Assembly (NCBI RefSeq): GCF_012650175.1
Contig: NZ_JAAILI010000086.1
Location: 1 to 64,000, forward strand
Direction: 5' to 3'
Length of the DNA stretch: 64,000 nt
Source: Sphingomonas sp. S2M10
GTDB lineage: Bacteria; Pseudomonadota; Alphaproteobacteria; Sphingomonadales; Sphingomonadaceae
Position 1 is the stretch's first letter, and every line of letters starts with the position of its first letter. Position numbers and translations under genes: made by a program. Positions 17,175-25,135 of this stretch are shown here, piece by piece. The notes under the pieces are model-generated. The model worked only from the letters and a program-made list of their open reading frames with translations, was not told the DNA's origin and made no database searches.

Positions 17175-18245
17175 GTGGAAACACGTTGGGCTATATTCGG
17201 CACCGGTGGCATTTCGGCGAAGTTCGTCTCCGGACTTGGCCACGCGAAGGGCGCCAAACCGCAGCTGGTCGTCTCGCGCAGTGCCGAATCGGGGGGGCGC
17301 TTCGCCAAAGCCTTCGGCATTCCGGAGGTGATCGCGGGCTATGACAGCATCACCGCCGCGTCGCCGTTCGATGTCGCCTATATCGCCACTCCGCCGTCCG
17401 AACATGCGCGTCACGCGATCACCTGCATCGAGGCCGGCAAGGCGGTGTTGATCGAGAAGCCGTTCGCATCGTCGGTTGCAGAAGCACGTCGCATCGCCGA
17501 CGCCGCCCGCGCGCACGGCGTGTTCTGCATGGAAGCGATGTGGACCCGCTTCAATCCCGCCGCCCGCCGCCTGCGCGATCTCGTCCGCGACGGCGCGGTC
17601 GGCGAGGTGCGGCAGGCGCACGGCGAATTCTGCTTCACCAACGAACCCGACGTGGCGAACACCAGCTTCGATCCGCAGCGCGGGGGCGGCGCGCTTGCCC
17701 AGCTCGGCGTCTATCCGATCTCGCTGCTCCACTGGCTGTTCGGCGCGCCCGAGGGCGTGGAAGCGTTCGGCCGGATCGGCGATACCGGCGTCGAGGAAGA
17801 TGCGGCGATCAGCCTCCGCTTTGCCGGCGGGGTGGTGGCGACGGTCAATACCAGCCTGCGCGCGCTCGGCGACAATGGCCTGCGCATCGGCGGCACGCAT
17901 GGCAGCATCGCGTTCGAAGGCCCGATCTTCCGCCCCTATGGCGTGCGGGTCCAGCGGATGACCCCGCGCCGGAAAGGGAGCGACAGCGGGCTCGGCCGCA
18001 AGGCGCTGCTCCGCGAACAGGGGCTGCCGCAAAAGCTTTCGCAGATTCACGGTCTGCTGACGCGCGGCGGCAAGGTCGACCGGCAGCTGTTCGCCGGCAA
18101 CGGCTATCATTATCAGGTCGAGGAAGTCGGCCGCTGCCTCGCCGCGGGGCTTCAGGAGAGCCCGGAGATGACGCTGGCGGACAGCATCGCGGTGATGGAA
18201 ACCATGGACACAGTGCGCGAACGGATCGGGGGACAGGGCAAATGA
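17175..18245 (+). CDS. Gfo/Idh/MocA family NAD(P)-dependent oxidoreductase, first of pair
   Basis: The 356-residue protein has an N-terminal Rossmann fold (WAIFGTGGISAKFVSGL, with GTGGIS as the nucleotide loop), the family signature VLIEKPFASS with the catalytic Lys in EKP, and a C-terminal alpha/beta substrate domain containing GGGALAQLGVYPISLLHWLFG, typical of dihydrodiol/xylose dehydrogenase-like members. The start is GTG at 17175 with a G-rich Shine-Dalgarno. Substrates of the family are sugars, inositols or cyclic diols; which one applies here cannot be read. It overlaps a second member of the same superfamily as ATGA, so the two are co-translated and probably share a pathway. Confidence 0.85.
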   Translation: METRWAIFGTGGISAKFVSGLGHAKGAKPQLVVSRSAESGGRFAKAFGIPEVIAGYDSITAASPFDVAYIATPPSEHARHAITCIEAGKAVLIEKPFASSVAEARRIADAARAHGVFCMEAMWTRFNPAARRLRDLVRDGAVGEVRQAHGEFCFTNEPDVANTSFDPQRGGGALAQLGVYPISLLHWLFGAPEGVEAFGRIGDTGVEEDAAISLRFAGGVVATVNTSLRALGDNGLRIGGTHGSIAFEGPIFRPYGVRVQRMTPRRKGSDSGLGRKALLREQGLPQKLSQIHGLLTRGGKVDRQLFAGNGYHYQVEEVGRCLAAGLQESPEMTLADSIAVMETMDTVRERIGGQGK

Positions 18246-19588
18246 AGATGCAGGGCGAAAGCATGGGCAAGACGGGCGTGGCGATCATCGGCTGCGGCTA
18301 CGTGTTCGACCATTACATGACCACCGCCTGGGCGCATCCGGAGATCGACGTGCGCGGCGTGTACGACATCGATCTGGCGCGCTCGGCCAAGGTCTCCGAC
18401 TATTACGGCTTCTCGGTCTATCCCGATCTCCAGGCGATCCTCGACGATCCGGCGGTAACGTTGGTGCTCAACCTCACCAGCATCGAGGCGCATTTCGAGC
18501 TCACCCGCGCGCTGCTCGAGGGCGGCAAGAACGTCTATTCGGAAAAGCCGCTCACCACCGATCTGGAGGAGGCGCGCACGCTGTTCCGTATCGCCGAGGA
18601 ACGCGGGCTCGTCCTGTCGAGCGCGCCGTGCAACTTCCTCAGCGACAGCGTCCAGACGATGTGGAAGGCAGTGCGCGACGGCGCGATCGGCAAGCCGCTG
18701 CTGATCTATGCCGAGTTCGACGACAACCCCATCTACCTGATGAAGCCGGAGACCTGGCGCAGCCGCACCGGCGCGCCCTGGCCCTATATCCATGAATATG
18801 AGATGGGCTGCACCTTCGAGCATGTCGGCTACCATCTGGTGTGGATGCTGGCGATGTTCGGCCCGGTGCGTTCGGTCACCGCCTTCTCCAAGGTGGTGGT
18901 CCCGCACAAGACCGACCAGCCGATGCACCCGGCGGACACGCCCGATTTCTCGGTGGCGACGCTCGATTTCGTCAGCGGCGTAACCGCGCGCGTCACCTGC
19001 AGCATCGCGGCGCCGGCCGACCACCGCATGCGCGTGATCGGCGACGAGGGCGAGTTGAGCACCGATACCTATCGGCATTACCAGTCGCCAGTGTTCCTCG
19101 AGCGCTTCTCGCAGCTCAGCCTCAACGCCCGCAAGGCGCGCAGCCTGCGGCTCCAGCCGCTGTTCGGCCGCGGCTTCGGCGTCGGCGGGCGGGTGCTGCC
19201 CTTCGTGCGCCACTGGAAGTCGTTCGCGACGATGCGCGCCAATGCCGCGGGCAAGACCTCGTTCTTCAAGAAGCTGGTCGCCGGCGCCAAGCGCCGCGAG
19301 GTCGGCGCGCAGGACAAGATGCTCGGCGTGGCGGAAACGGCGCGCGCGCTGCGGATGGGCGAGCCGTGCCCGATCCCGCCCGATTTCATCCTCCACGTGA
19401 CGGAACTGACGCTGGCGATCCAGGGCGCGGGCACGATGGGCGGCGCGGTGGCGCTGACCACGAGCTTCGTGCCGTTCGAGCCGATGGCCTCCACCAAGGC
19501 CGATCCGCGCAACTATCGCGACAGCTATTCGCCGGGCTTCCTCGCCAAGCGGATGGACGGCATGATCGAGCGGCTGCACCAGCATTGA
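18242..19588 (+). CDS. Gfo/Idh/MocA family oxidoreductase, second of pair
   Basis: The 448-residue product starts with a Rossmann motif (VAIIGCGYVFDHY) and has the family signature VYSEKPLTTDLEEA. It is about 80-100 residues longer than typical members. The extra length includes a basic stretch around residues 290-350 (NARKARSLRLQPLFGRG and FFKKLVAGAKRREVG), which may mediate oligomer or membrane contacts. EHVGYHLVWMLAMFGPV corresponds to the substrate-domain His segment of the family. The ATG at 18242 overlaps the previous stop; downstream ATGs at 18248 and 18263 are possible alternatives. The C-terminus (TKADPRNYRDSYSPGFL) is intact. Its role in sugar or surface-polysaccharide metabolism is inference only. 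Confidence 0.8.
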   Translation: MKMQGESMGKTGVAIIGCGYVFDHYMTTAWAHPEIDVRGVYDIDLARSAKVSDYYGFSVYPDLQAILDDPAVTLVLNLTSIEAHFELTRALLEGGKNVYSEKPLTTDLEEARTLFRIAEERGLVLSSAPCNFLSDSVQTMWKAVRDGAIGKPLLIYAEFDDNPIYLMKPETWRSRTGAPWPYIHEYEMGCTFEHVGYHLVWMLAMFGPVRSVTAFSKVVVPHKTDQPMHPADTPDFSVATLDFVSGVTARVTCSIAAPADHRMRVIGDEGELSTDTYRHYQSPVFLERFSQLSLNARKARSLRLQPLFGRGFGVGGRVLPFVRHWKSFATMRANAAGKTSFFKKLVAGAKRREVGAQDKMLGVAETARALRMGEPCPIPPDFILHVTELTLAIQGAGTMGGAVALTTSFVPFEPMASTKADPRNYRDSYSPGFLAKRMDGMIERLHQH

Positions 19589-19668
19589 TCGCGCGCAGGT
19601 GCAGGGGTTTGCCGCCCCTGCACCTGTTGACGGCTGGCAGGCGCGTGCGAACCTGCTAGGGCAGGGCC

Positions 19669-20886
19669 ATGGACCAGGCGGACATTCTCATCCTCGGCGG
19701 CGGGCTGGTCGGCAGCGCGCTCGCAACGGCGCTCGATGCGCATGGCATCAGCTCGATCGTGATCGATCCGGCGGACCCGGAAACCATCCTCGGCGCGAGC
19801 TTCGACGGCCGCGCCTCGGCGATCGCGAGCGCGCCGATGCGGATGTTCGACGCGATCGGCGTCGCCGGGCGTCTGGCGGGGAAGGGCTGCCCGATCGAGG
19901 GCATCCGCGTCTCCGACGGGCTGGAACCCGGCAAGCTCGATTTCGCGCCCGATGCCGATGACGGCGCGCTCGGCCACATGTTCGAAAACCGCGTGCTGCG
20001 CACCGCGCTGTTCGAAGCCGCGCAGGCGGCCCCGTTGGCGGACGTGCGGATGCAGACGCGTGCGGTGTCGGTGGAGCGCGGGCCGCACGGCGTGGTCGCG
20101 ACGCTCGATTCGGGCGCCACGGTGCGCGCGCAGCTGGTGATCGCGGCGGAGGGGCGCAACTCGCCCACCCGCGATTCGGCCGGCTTCAAGGTCGCGCGCT
20201 GGACCTACGACCATGCCGCGATGATCGCGACGCTCAATCACGAGCGGTCCCACGAGAACATCGCCTACGAGATCTTCTATCCGCAGGGCCCGTTCGCGAT
20301 CCTGCCGCTGCTCGACGACGAAAACGGCCATCGCTCGGCGGTGGTGTGGACCGTCCATGCGCGCGACGCGGCGGCGATGCACAAGATTTCCGACCGCGCC
20401 TATCTGGCCGAGGCGGAGAAGAAGATGGGCGGGTTTCTGGGGAAGCTCGGGCCGCTGTCGTCGCGCTCTTCCTACCCGCTCGGCTTCCACCACGCCGCCT
20501 GGATCACGGCCGAGCGGCTGGCGCTGGTCGGCGACGCCGCGCACGGCATCCATCCGATTGCGGGGCAGGGCGTCAATGTCGGTTTCCGCGACGTGGCGAC
20601 GCTGGTCGAGGTGCTGGTCGACGGCAAGCGCCTGGGGCTCGACATGGGCGATCCCGAGCTGCTCGCCCGCTACCAGCGCTGGCGCGGGCTCGACACCTTC
20701 ATGGTGGCGCTGGCGACCGACGGGCTCACCCGGCTGTTCGGCATCCCCGGCGCATTGCCCAATGCGGTGCGGCGCTTCGGCCTGTCGGCGGTCGACAAGC
20801 TGCCGCCGCTCAAGTCCTGGTTCATGGGCGAAGCGCGCGGCGAGAGCGGCGACGTGCCCAAGCTGCTCCAGGGGATTACGGCATAG
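19669..20886 (+). CDS. UbiH/UbiF-family FAD-dependent hydroxylase (ubiquinone biosynthesis)
   Basis: The 405-residue protein has the three flavoprotein monooxygenase motifs: ILILGGGLVGSALATAL (FAD ADP-binding GxGxxG), a central VIAAEGRNSPTRDSAGF (DG-like motif) and LALVGDAAHGIHPIAGQGVNVGFRD (GD motif with the UbiH-type GQGxNxGxxD). This is the signature of UbiH/F/I/L ring hydroxylases that oxygenate ubiquinone intermediates. Which ring position it modifies cannot be told. It is 80 bp after the oxidoreductase pair, with its own AGGGCAGGG ribosome-binding site. It converges with the DUF2007 gene, overlapping by 11 bp. Confidence 0.85.
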   Translation: MDQADILILGGGLVGSALATALDAHGISSIVIDPADPETILGASFDGRASAIASAPMRMFDAIGVAGRLAGKGCPIEGIRVSDGLEPGKLDFAPDADDGALGHMFENRVLRTALFEAAQAAPLADVRMQTRAVSVERGPHGVVATLDSGATVRAQLVIAAEGRNSPTRDSAGFKVARWTYDHAAMIATLNHERSHENIAYEIFYPQGPFAILPLLDDENGHRSAVVWTVHARDAAAMHKISDRAYLAEAEKKMGGFLGKLGPLSSRSSYPLGFHHAAWITAERLALVGDAAHGIHPIAGQGVNVGFRDVATLVEVLVDGKRLGLDMGDPELLARYQRWRGLDTFMVALATDGLTRLFGIPGALPNAVRRFGLSAVDKLPPLKSWFMGEARGESGDVPKLLQGITA

Positions 20887-21091
20887 GGCCACCGGCCGCG
20901 TCAACAATGGTGCGCGCGGCGGCGAGGTCTTCGTCGTCGACCATCACCCGTACCGGGATCAGCAGATAGCTGCCATCGGCGATGCTCGCGCCGGCATCGA
21001 ACACGAAGCTGGGGATGTCCTCATCCTCTAGCCGACCCTGGACGATAAAGGCTTCCTGCCGGTTGAACCGGCCGAGTTCGACAAGGGCCAT
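20876..21091 (-). CDS. DUF2007 small protein
   Basis: This encodes 71 residues, MALVELGRFNRQEAFIVQG onward, then LEDEDIPSFVFDAG and RVMVDDEDLAAARTIV. The pattern (hydrophobic strand, helix with Glu-Ala, Leu-Glu-x-x-x-Ile, Val-x-x-x-Asp-x-x-x-Ala near the end) is that of DUF2007, labelled a putative signal-transducing protein without known activity. The start at 21091 excludes an upstream extension that does not resemble the family. It converges tail to tail with the UbiH-like gene. Confidence 0.7.
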   Translation of the reverse strand: MALVELGRFNRQEAFIVQGRLEDEDIPSFVFDAGASIADGSYLLIPVRVMVDDEDLAAARTIVDAAGGPMP

Positions 21092-21143
21092 GGCGGCGTC
21101 TCCCGGCGTTGACGCGCATGGGGCATGCGCATAGCTTGGCTTC

Positions 21144-21389
21144 ATGAAGCACGATCCGATCGCGTCCGGCAAGCGCAAGGCGGTCAACCTGTCGCTCGAC
21201 ACGGGCGTGGTGGCTGCTGGGCGCGAAGTGGGCCTGAATCTCTCGCAAGTCTGCGAAGCCGCGATCCGCGCCGCCGCCAAGGCCGAGCGCGATCGGCGCT
21301 GGCAGGAAGAGAATCGCGAATGGGCCGAAGCCCATAACCGCTGGGTTGAAGAGAACGGATTGCCGCTCGAGCGCTATCGTCTGTTCTGA
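21144..21389 (+). CDS. ccdA: CcdA-family antitoxin
   Basis: The 81-residue protein has a ribbon-helix-helix start (KRKAVNLSLDTGVVAAGREVGLNLSQVCEAAI) and an acidic/tryptophan-rich C-terminal tail (RRWQEENREWAEAHNRWVEENGLPL), the two-part build of CcdA: DNA binding and operator control at the N-terminus, toxin wrapping at the C-terminus. A CcdB-like gene starts at its stop codon (TGATG). Antitoxin and toxin together should repress their own operon by conditional cooperativity, as known for the family. The 52 bp between the divergent DUF2007 start and this ATG must hold the operator. Confidence 0.85.
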   Translation: MKHDPIASGKRKAVNLSLDTGVVAAGREVGLNLSQVCEAAIRAAAKAERDRRWQEENREWAEAHNRWVEENGLPLERYRLF

Positions 21390-21685
21390 TGGCCCAGTTC
21401 GACGTGCATCGGCTGGCGGGCGGCGGCCTGGTGATCGATTGCCAGGCTGACGACTTGGCCACGATCGGTACGCGCTTCGTCATTCCGCTCGCCAAGCCCG
21501 GCGAAAGTGCACCGACCACGCCGCGTTTGCATCCGCACTTCGACGTGAACGGCGAGACCTTGGTCCTGATGACGGAATTCGCCGCCGCGATCCGCACCGC
21601 CGAACTGCGCGAGCGGGTCGGATCACTAGCCGAGGAGCGTTTCCGCGTCCTCGGCGCGATCGACGTGCTTACCGGCAGCGGCTGA
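21389..21685 (+). CDS. ccdB: CcdB-family toxin
   Basis: The 98-residue protein begins MAQFDVHRLAGGGLVIDCQ and ends with the helix AIDVLTG, matching CcdB, the SH3-like-fold poison of DNA gyrase. The inner sequence has TRFVIPL and HFDVNGETLVLMTEFAAAI, which correspond to the conserved strand and the segment preceding the C-terminal helix. In F-plasmid CcdB, the last residues (Trp99, Gly100, Ile101) contact GyrA; here the tail is LTGSG, so gyrase-poisoning activity is uncertain. The start overlaps the ccdA stop by one base. Its own stop directly abuts the convergent tldD stop. Confidence 0.82.
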   Translation: MAQFDVHRLAGGGLVIDCQADDLATIGTRFVIPLAKPGESAPTTPRLHPHFDVNGETLVLMTEFAAAIRTAELRERVGSLAEERFRVLGAIDVLTGSG

Positions 21686-23113
21686 TCACGCCGCCGTTCC
21701 GCCCACCGTCAGCCCTTCCACCAGCAGCGTCGGCTGGCCGACGCCGGCGGGGACCGACTGGCCGCCCTTGCCGCACATGCCCACGCCTTCGTCGAGGGCG
21801 AAGTCGTTGCCGATGCCAGTGACGCGGTGGAGCACGGTCGGGCCGTCGCCGATCAGCGTCGCGCCCTTGATCGGGGCGCCCAGCGTGCCATTCTCGATGA
21901 GGTAGGCCTCGGTGCACGAGAAGACGAACTTGCCCGAGACGATGTCGACCTGCCCGCCGCCGAAGCTCTTGGCATAGATGCCCTTCTTGACGCGGGCGAG
22001 CAGCTCGGCGGGATCGTCCTTGCCGCCCTTCATGAAGGTGTTGGTCATCCGCGGCATCGGCGCGTGCTGGAAGCTTTCGCGGCGGCCGTTGCCGGTCGGC
22101 TCGACGCCCATCAGCCGGGCGTTCAAGCGGTCCTGCATATAGCCCTTGAGGATGCCGTCCTCGATCAGCACCGTCTCGCGCGTCGGCGTGCCCTCGTCGT
22201 CGATCGAGAGCGAGCCGCGGCGATCGTGGATCGAGCCGTCGTCGACCACGGTCACGCCGGGTGCCGCGACGCGCTCGCCGATCCGGCCCGAAAAGGCGCT
22301 GGTGCCCTTGCGGTTGAAGTCGCCTTCGAGGCCATGGCCCACCGCCTCGTGGAGCAGCACGCCGGGCCAGCCGGGGCCGCACAGCACGGTCATGTCGCCG
22401 GCCGGGGCCGCGACCGCATCGAGATTGACCAGCGCCTGCGCCAGCGCCTCGTCGATCGCGCGGTTCCAGGTCTCGGGCTGGAAGAGGCGGTCATAGACGA
22501 CGCGCCCGCCGGTGCCGAAGCTGCCCGTTTCGCGGCGCCCGTTCTGCTCGACCACCACCGAGACGTTGAGCCGCACCAGCGGCCGTACATCGGTGGCGAC
22601 GAAACCGTCCGCGCGCACCACCTCGACCACGCTCCACTGGCCGGTCAGGCTCACCGACACCTGCTTGACCCGCGGATCGCGCGCGCGGGCGGCGGCGTCG
22701 ATCGTCTGGCAGAGGTTCACCTTGTCGGCGAACGGCACCAGTTCGAGCGGATCGGCATCGGTGTAGAGGTGGCGGTTGTTGCCCTGCGGCGGGGGCGCCT
22801 TGCCCTGCTTGGCCGGATCGATCAGCGCCATCGTCTCGGCGGCGCGGCGAATCGCGGCGGCGCTGATCTCGTTGGCATGGGCGAAGGCCGTCGTTTCGCC
22901 CGAGACCGCGCGCAGGCCGAAGCCCGACTGCGTGTCATAGGCGGCGGTCTTCAGCCGGCCGTCGTCGAAGCCGAACGCCTCGGACTTGCGATATTGCAGA
23001 TAGAGCTCGCCATCCTCTGCCTGGCCCAGCGCATCGGCGGTCAGGCGAACGGCAGCGTCGGGATCGAGCCCGTCGCGATAGAGGAAGGCGCGGGGATCGG
23101 TGGGAATGCTCAT
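21686..23113 (-). CDS. tldD: metalloprotease TldD
   Basis: The 475-residue protein is TldD, which with TldE (PmbA) forms a heterodimeric zinc protease that processes ribosomally made peptides and clears unfolded ones. The zinc motif HEAVGHGLEGD (HExxxH) lies near residue 258, and the C-terminal half contains GTPTRETVLIEDGILKGYM and TNTFMKGG, which line the substrate tunnel. TldE is not in this window, as is usual since the pair is often unlinked. The start at 23113 gives the standard length. It converges with ccdB without a gap. Confidence 0.93.
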   Translation of the reverse strand: MSIPTDPRAFLYRDGLDPDAAVRLTADALGQAEDGELYLQYRKSEAFGFDDGRLKTAAYDTQSGFGLRAVSGETTAFAHANEISAAAIRRAAETMALIDPAKQGKAPPPQGNNRHLYTDADPLELVPFADKVNLCQTIDAAARARDPRVKQVSVSLTGQWSVVEVVRADGFVATDVRPLVRLNVSVVVEQNGRRETGSFGTGGRVVYDRLFQPETWNRAIDEALAQALVNLDAVAAPAGDMTVLCGPGWPGVLLHEAVGHGLEGDFNRKGTSAFSGRIGERVAAPGVTVVDDGSIHDRRGSLSIDDEGTPTRETVLIEDGILKGYMQDRLNARLMGVEPTGNGRRESFQHAPMPRMTNTFMKGGKDDPAELLARVKKGIYAKSFGGGQVDIVSGKFVFSCTEAYLIENGTLGAPIKGATLIGDGPTVLHRVTGIGNDFALDEGVGMCGKGGQSVPAGVGQPTLLVEGLTVGGTAA

Positions 23114-23162
23114 CCCACAGATATAGGAGGCGCGTGCGCAGAGTCACGCGCTCCCGCGACGA

Positions 23163-23393
23163 TCAGATGCTGGCGCCTGCCGGATGATCGGGCAGCTGGC
23201 TCTGGTCGGCGCCGTCGGCGGGGCCGCCGATCAGCACGAAGCGGCGGTCGCAATAGCCGCAATCGACATAGCCGCTCTCGTCGATCTGCAGATAGACGCG
23301 CGGGTGGCCGAGCGCGGCCGGCAGGCCGGGGCCGGTGCCGTCACAGGCGACGCGGGGCTGGGCGGTGCGGAGGACTTCGGGCGGAGCGATCAT
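23163..23393 (-). CDS. zinc-finger domain protein (zf-CHCC type)
   Basis: This 76-residue protein has VACDGTGPGLPAALGHPRVYLQ, then a closely spaced GYVDCGYCDRRFVLIGG. The Cys, His, Cys, Cys spacing is that of the CHCC zinc finger (PF10276 type), which in mitochondria is part of complex I subunit NDUFS6 and in bacteria is a stand-alone protein of unknown role. The ATG at 23393 was chosen because sequence upstream does not match. It is divergent from the ABC ATPase gene and lies 49 bp before tldD on the same strand. Confidence 0.78.
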   Translation of the reverse strand: MIAPPEVLRTAQPRVACDGTGPGLPAALGHPRVYLQIDESGYVDCGYCDRRFVLIGGPADGADQSQLPDHPAGASI

Positions 23394-23460
23394 GTCCCGC
23401 GCCTTAGCAAAGCGCGCGGGGGCTCGCAATCGGATGCGCAGGGTCTTAAAGCTGCCGGCC

Positions 23461-24378
23461 ATGACCCAGGCTGCGATCGCGATCGACACTCTCTGCAAGA
23501 CCTATTCCGGCGGCAAGCGCGCGCTGGACGGGGTGAGCTTCGAGGTGCCGCGCGGGCAGATCTTCGGGCTGCTCGGCCCCAACGGCGCGGGCAAGTCGAC
23601 GCTGATCAACATTCTGGCAGGGCTGGTCAACAAGACCGACGGCAAGGTTGCGATCTGGGGCTTCGACATCGACGCGCACCCGCGCAACGCCAAGGCGAGC
23701 ATCGGCATCGTCAACCAGGAGATCCTGTTCGATCCCTTCTTCACGCCCAAGGAGACGCTGGAGATCCAGGCGGGCCTGTACGGCGTGGCCAAGGACAGGT
23801 TCGACGCGATGGCGCTGCTCCGCGCGGTGCATCTGGAAGACAAGGCCAATGCCTATTCGCGCACGCTCTCGGGCGGCATGAAGCGGCGGCTGATGGTCGC
23901 CAAGGCGATGGTGCACTCCCCGCCGATCATCGTGCTCGACGAGCCGACCGCGGGCGTCGACGTGGAACTGCGCCAGCAGCTCTGGGCCTATGTGAAGCAG
24001 CTCAACCAGCGCGGCGTGACGGTGGTGCTGACGACGCACTATCTCGAAGAGGCCGAGGAGCTGTGCGACCGCATCGCGATCATCAACCACGGCCAGCTGA
24101 TCGCCAACAAGCCGACGCGGGAATTGGTCGGCATGGCGCAGGAGAAGGTGGTCGAGGTGACGGTGGACCGCGACATCGTGGCGGCGCCGGACAATGCCTG
24201 CTTCCAGAAGGTGGAGCTGAAGGGCGAGCGCGTGCTGGTGATCACCTACCGCAAGGACCAGGCCAATGCCGGCGAAGTGCTGGGCGCGGTGCAGGCGGCG
24301 GGGCTGGGGATCGTCGACGTGTCGACCCGCGAGGCGGATCTGGAGGATGTGTTCCTGAATTTGACGCGGGCGGCGTAG
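23461..24378 (+). CDS. ABC transporter ATP-binding protein (ABC-2 export type)
   Basis: The 305-residue protein is a complete nucleotide-binding domain: Walker A GPNGAGKST near residue 44, signature LSGGMKRRLMVAKAMVHSP, Walker B IIVLDEPTAGVD and the switch His in TTHYLEEAEE. A C-terminal regulatory tail of about 80 residues is typical of the DrrA/YadG/NodI group that pairs with an ABC-2 permease. In relatives the permease normally follows directly; here the next genes are two small unknowns on the opposite strand and then an esterase. The ATPase is therefore an orphan in this window and must use a permease encoded elsewhere, or the pair has been disrupted. Confidence 0.88.
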   Translation: MTQAAIAIDTLCKTYSGGKRALDGVSFEVPRGQIFGLLGPNGAGKSTLINILAGLVNKTDGKVAIWGFDIDAHPRNAKASIGIVNQEILFDPFFTPKETLEIQAGLYGVAKDRFDAMALLRAVHLEDKANAYSRTLSGGMKRRLMVAKAMVHSPPIIVLDEPTAGVDVELRQQLWAYVKQLNQRGVTVVLTTHYLEEAEELCDRIAIINHGQLIANKPTRELVGMAQEKVVEVTVDRDIVAAPDNACFQKVELKGERVLVITYRKDQANAGEVLGAVQAAGLGIVDVSTREADLEDVFLNLTRAA

Positions 24379-24383
24379 GAACC

Positions 24384-24800
24384 TCAATCTACCAGCGGCG
24401 ATATCGGTGGATCGCTTGCCTTGAAACGGATTTCGGCCCCCTTCGCGGAGGGCAGCTGCTTGAAGACACGTGCTTTGGAAGCATAGGCAACGGACAGTTT
24501 GCCGGGCGCTGACCAAACAACGCTCGTCCAAATCGCGCCACCGCCTCCATCTAAGGCGGCTCCGTGATCGCTGTCCGCGACGAAAATCTCCGTCGCTGCT
24601 GCCTGAGGCTCCGTAGCGCGGCCAACGCTGATCACGGTCGCGTAATCAGATGTTGCGCCACAGTTGCGAACAGACGTGACCGCAACCCTATCACCTCCAA
24701 TATCCCGAGCAACGTGCAACGTTTCCGACGAGCACAGCGCATCCGTGCCGCAGCCGCTAAGAAGCGGCATCGAGAAGCAGCAAAGAAGCAGGTGCTTCAT
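24384..24800 (-). CDS. small lipoprotein of unknown function
   Basis: The 138-residue protein starts MKHLLLCCFSMPLLSGC with a lipobox, so it is probably an outer- or inner-membrane lipoprotein. The rest has several short strands, an RNCGATSDYATVISV segment and a late VVWSAPGKLSVAYASKA. The Cys-Gly-Ala-Thr and trailing Trp-Ser pattern recalls small DUF5412-like lipoproteins that I know only as uncharacterised. The gene is AT-richer than its neighbours. It is preceded by, and overlaps by one base (TGATG), a second small gene, so the two form an operon. It ends five bases from the ABC ATPase stop on the other strand. I cannot assign a function. Confidence 0.6.
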   Translation of the reverse strand: MKHLLLCCFSMPLLSGCGTDALCSSETLHVARDIGGDRVAVTSVRNCGATSDYATVISVGRATEPQAAATEIFVADSDHGAALDGGGGAIWTSVVWSAPGKLSVAYASKARVFKQLPSAKGAEIRFKASDPPISPLVD

Positions 24801-25135
24801 CACCGGGCGCTCTCGACGTGAGAGGCGATCGTGCCCTCGCCAATGAAGCGGCCGTCCCAGAGATAGAAGCGTCCCGCTTGTCTGAAGACGGGTAGCGCGC
24901 TTTCAGGCGTCAGAAAGACGAATCCCAGGCGCCGCCGCTCTCCCGGATGCATGGGCTGGTCCCGCAGTAGGAGAAGGGCATCCCAGCCAGAATAGGGTCG
25001 GTCTCTGCTCGTCATCAGGATGCAGCCGAAGCCAGGAAGGGCAGGCCCAGTTTTCCCGCCATTGGCGGTTTCGTAGAGCCACACGTCCGCTACGAGCTGC
25101 GGCTCGGCGTCCCGCTGAACGTCAATCCTGCTCAC
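24800..25135 (-). CDS. unknown small protein, possibly EF-Tu C-terminal-like fold
   Basis: This 111-residue product has no signal peptide. It reads like an all-beta protein: VADVWLYETANGGKTGPAL, then LGFVFLTPESALPVF, and a C-terminal RFYLWDGRFIGEGTI. The motif Phe-x-Leu-Trp-(Asp/Glu)-Gly-Arg-x-Ile-Gly-Glu-Gly-Thr recalls the last domain of EF-Tu (FAIREGGRTVGAGVV) and small stand-alone proteins with that fold. I infer this from pattern only. The start is GTG at 25135, overlapping the esterase stop as GTGA; a longer ATG start at 25162 would overlap it by 31 bp. With the downstream lipoprotein gene it forms an AT-richer two-gene unit that looks acquired. Confidence 0.55.
   Translation of the reverse strand: MSRIDVQRDAEPQLVADVWLYETANGGKTGPALPGFGCILMTSRDRPYSGWDALLLLRDQPMHPGERRRLGFVFLTPESALPVFRQAGRFYLWDGRFIGEGTIASHVESAR

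Noticed and set aside
14533..17175. 880-codon open frame opposite ftsK
   Set aside because: Antisense shadow of ftsK; no recognisable domain or start site.
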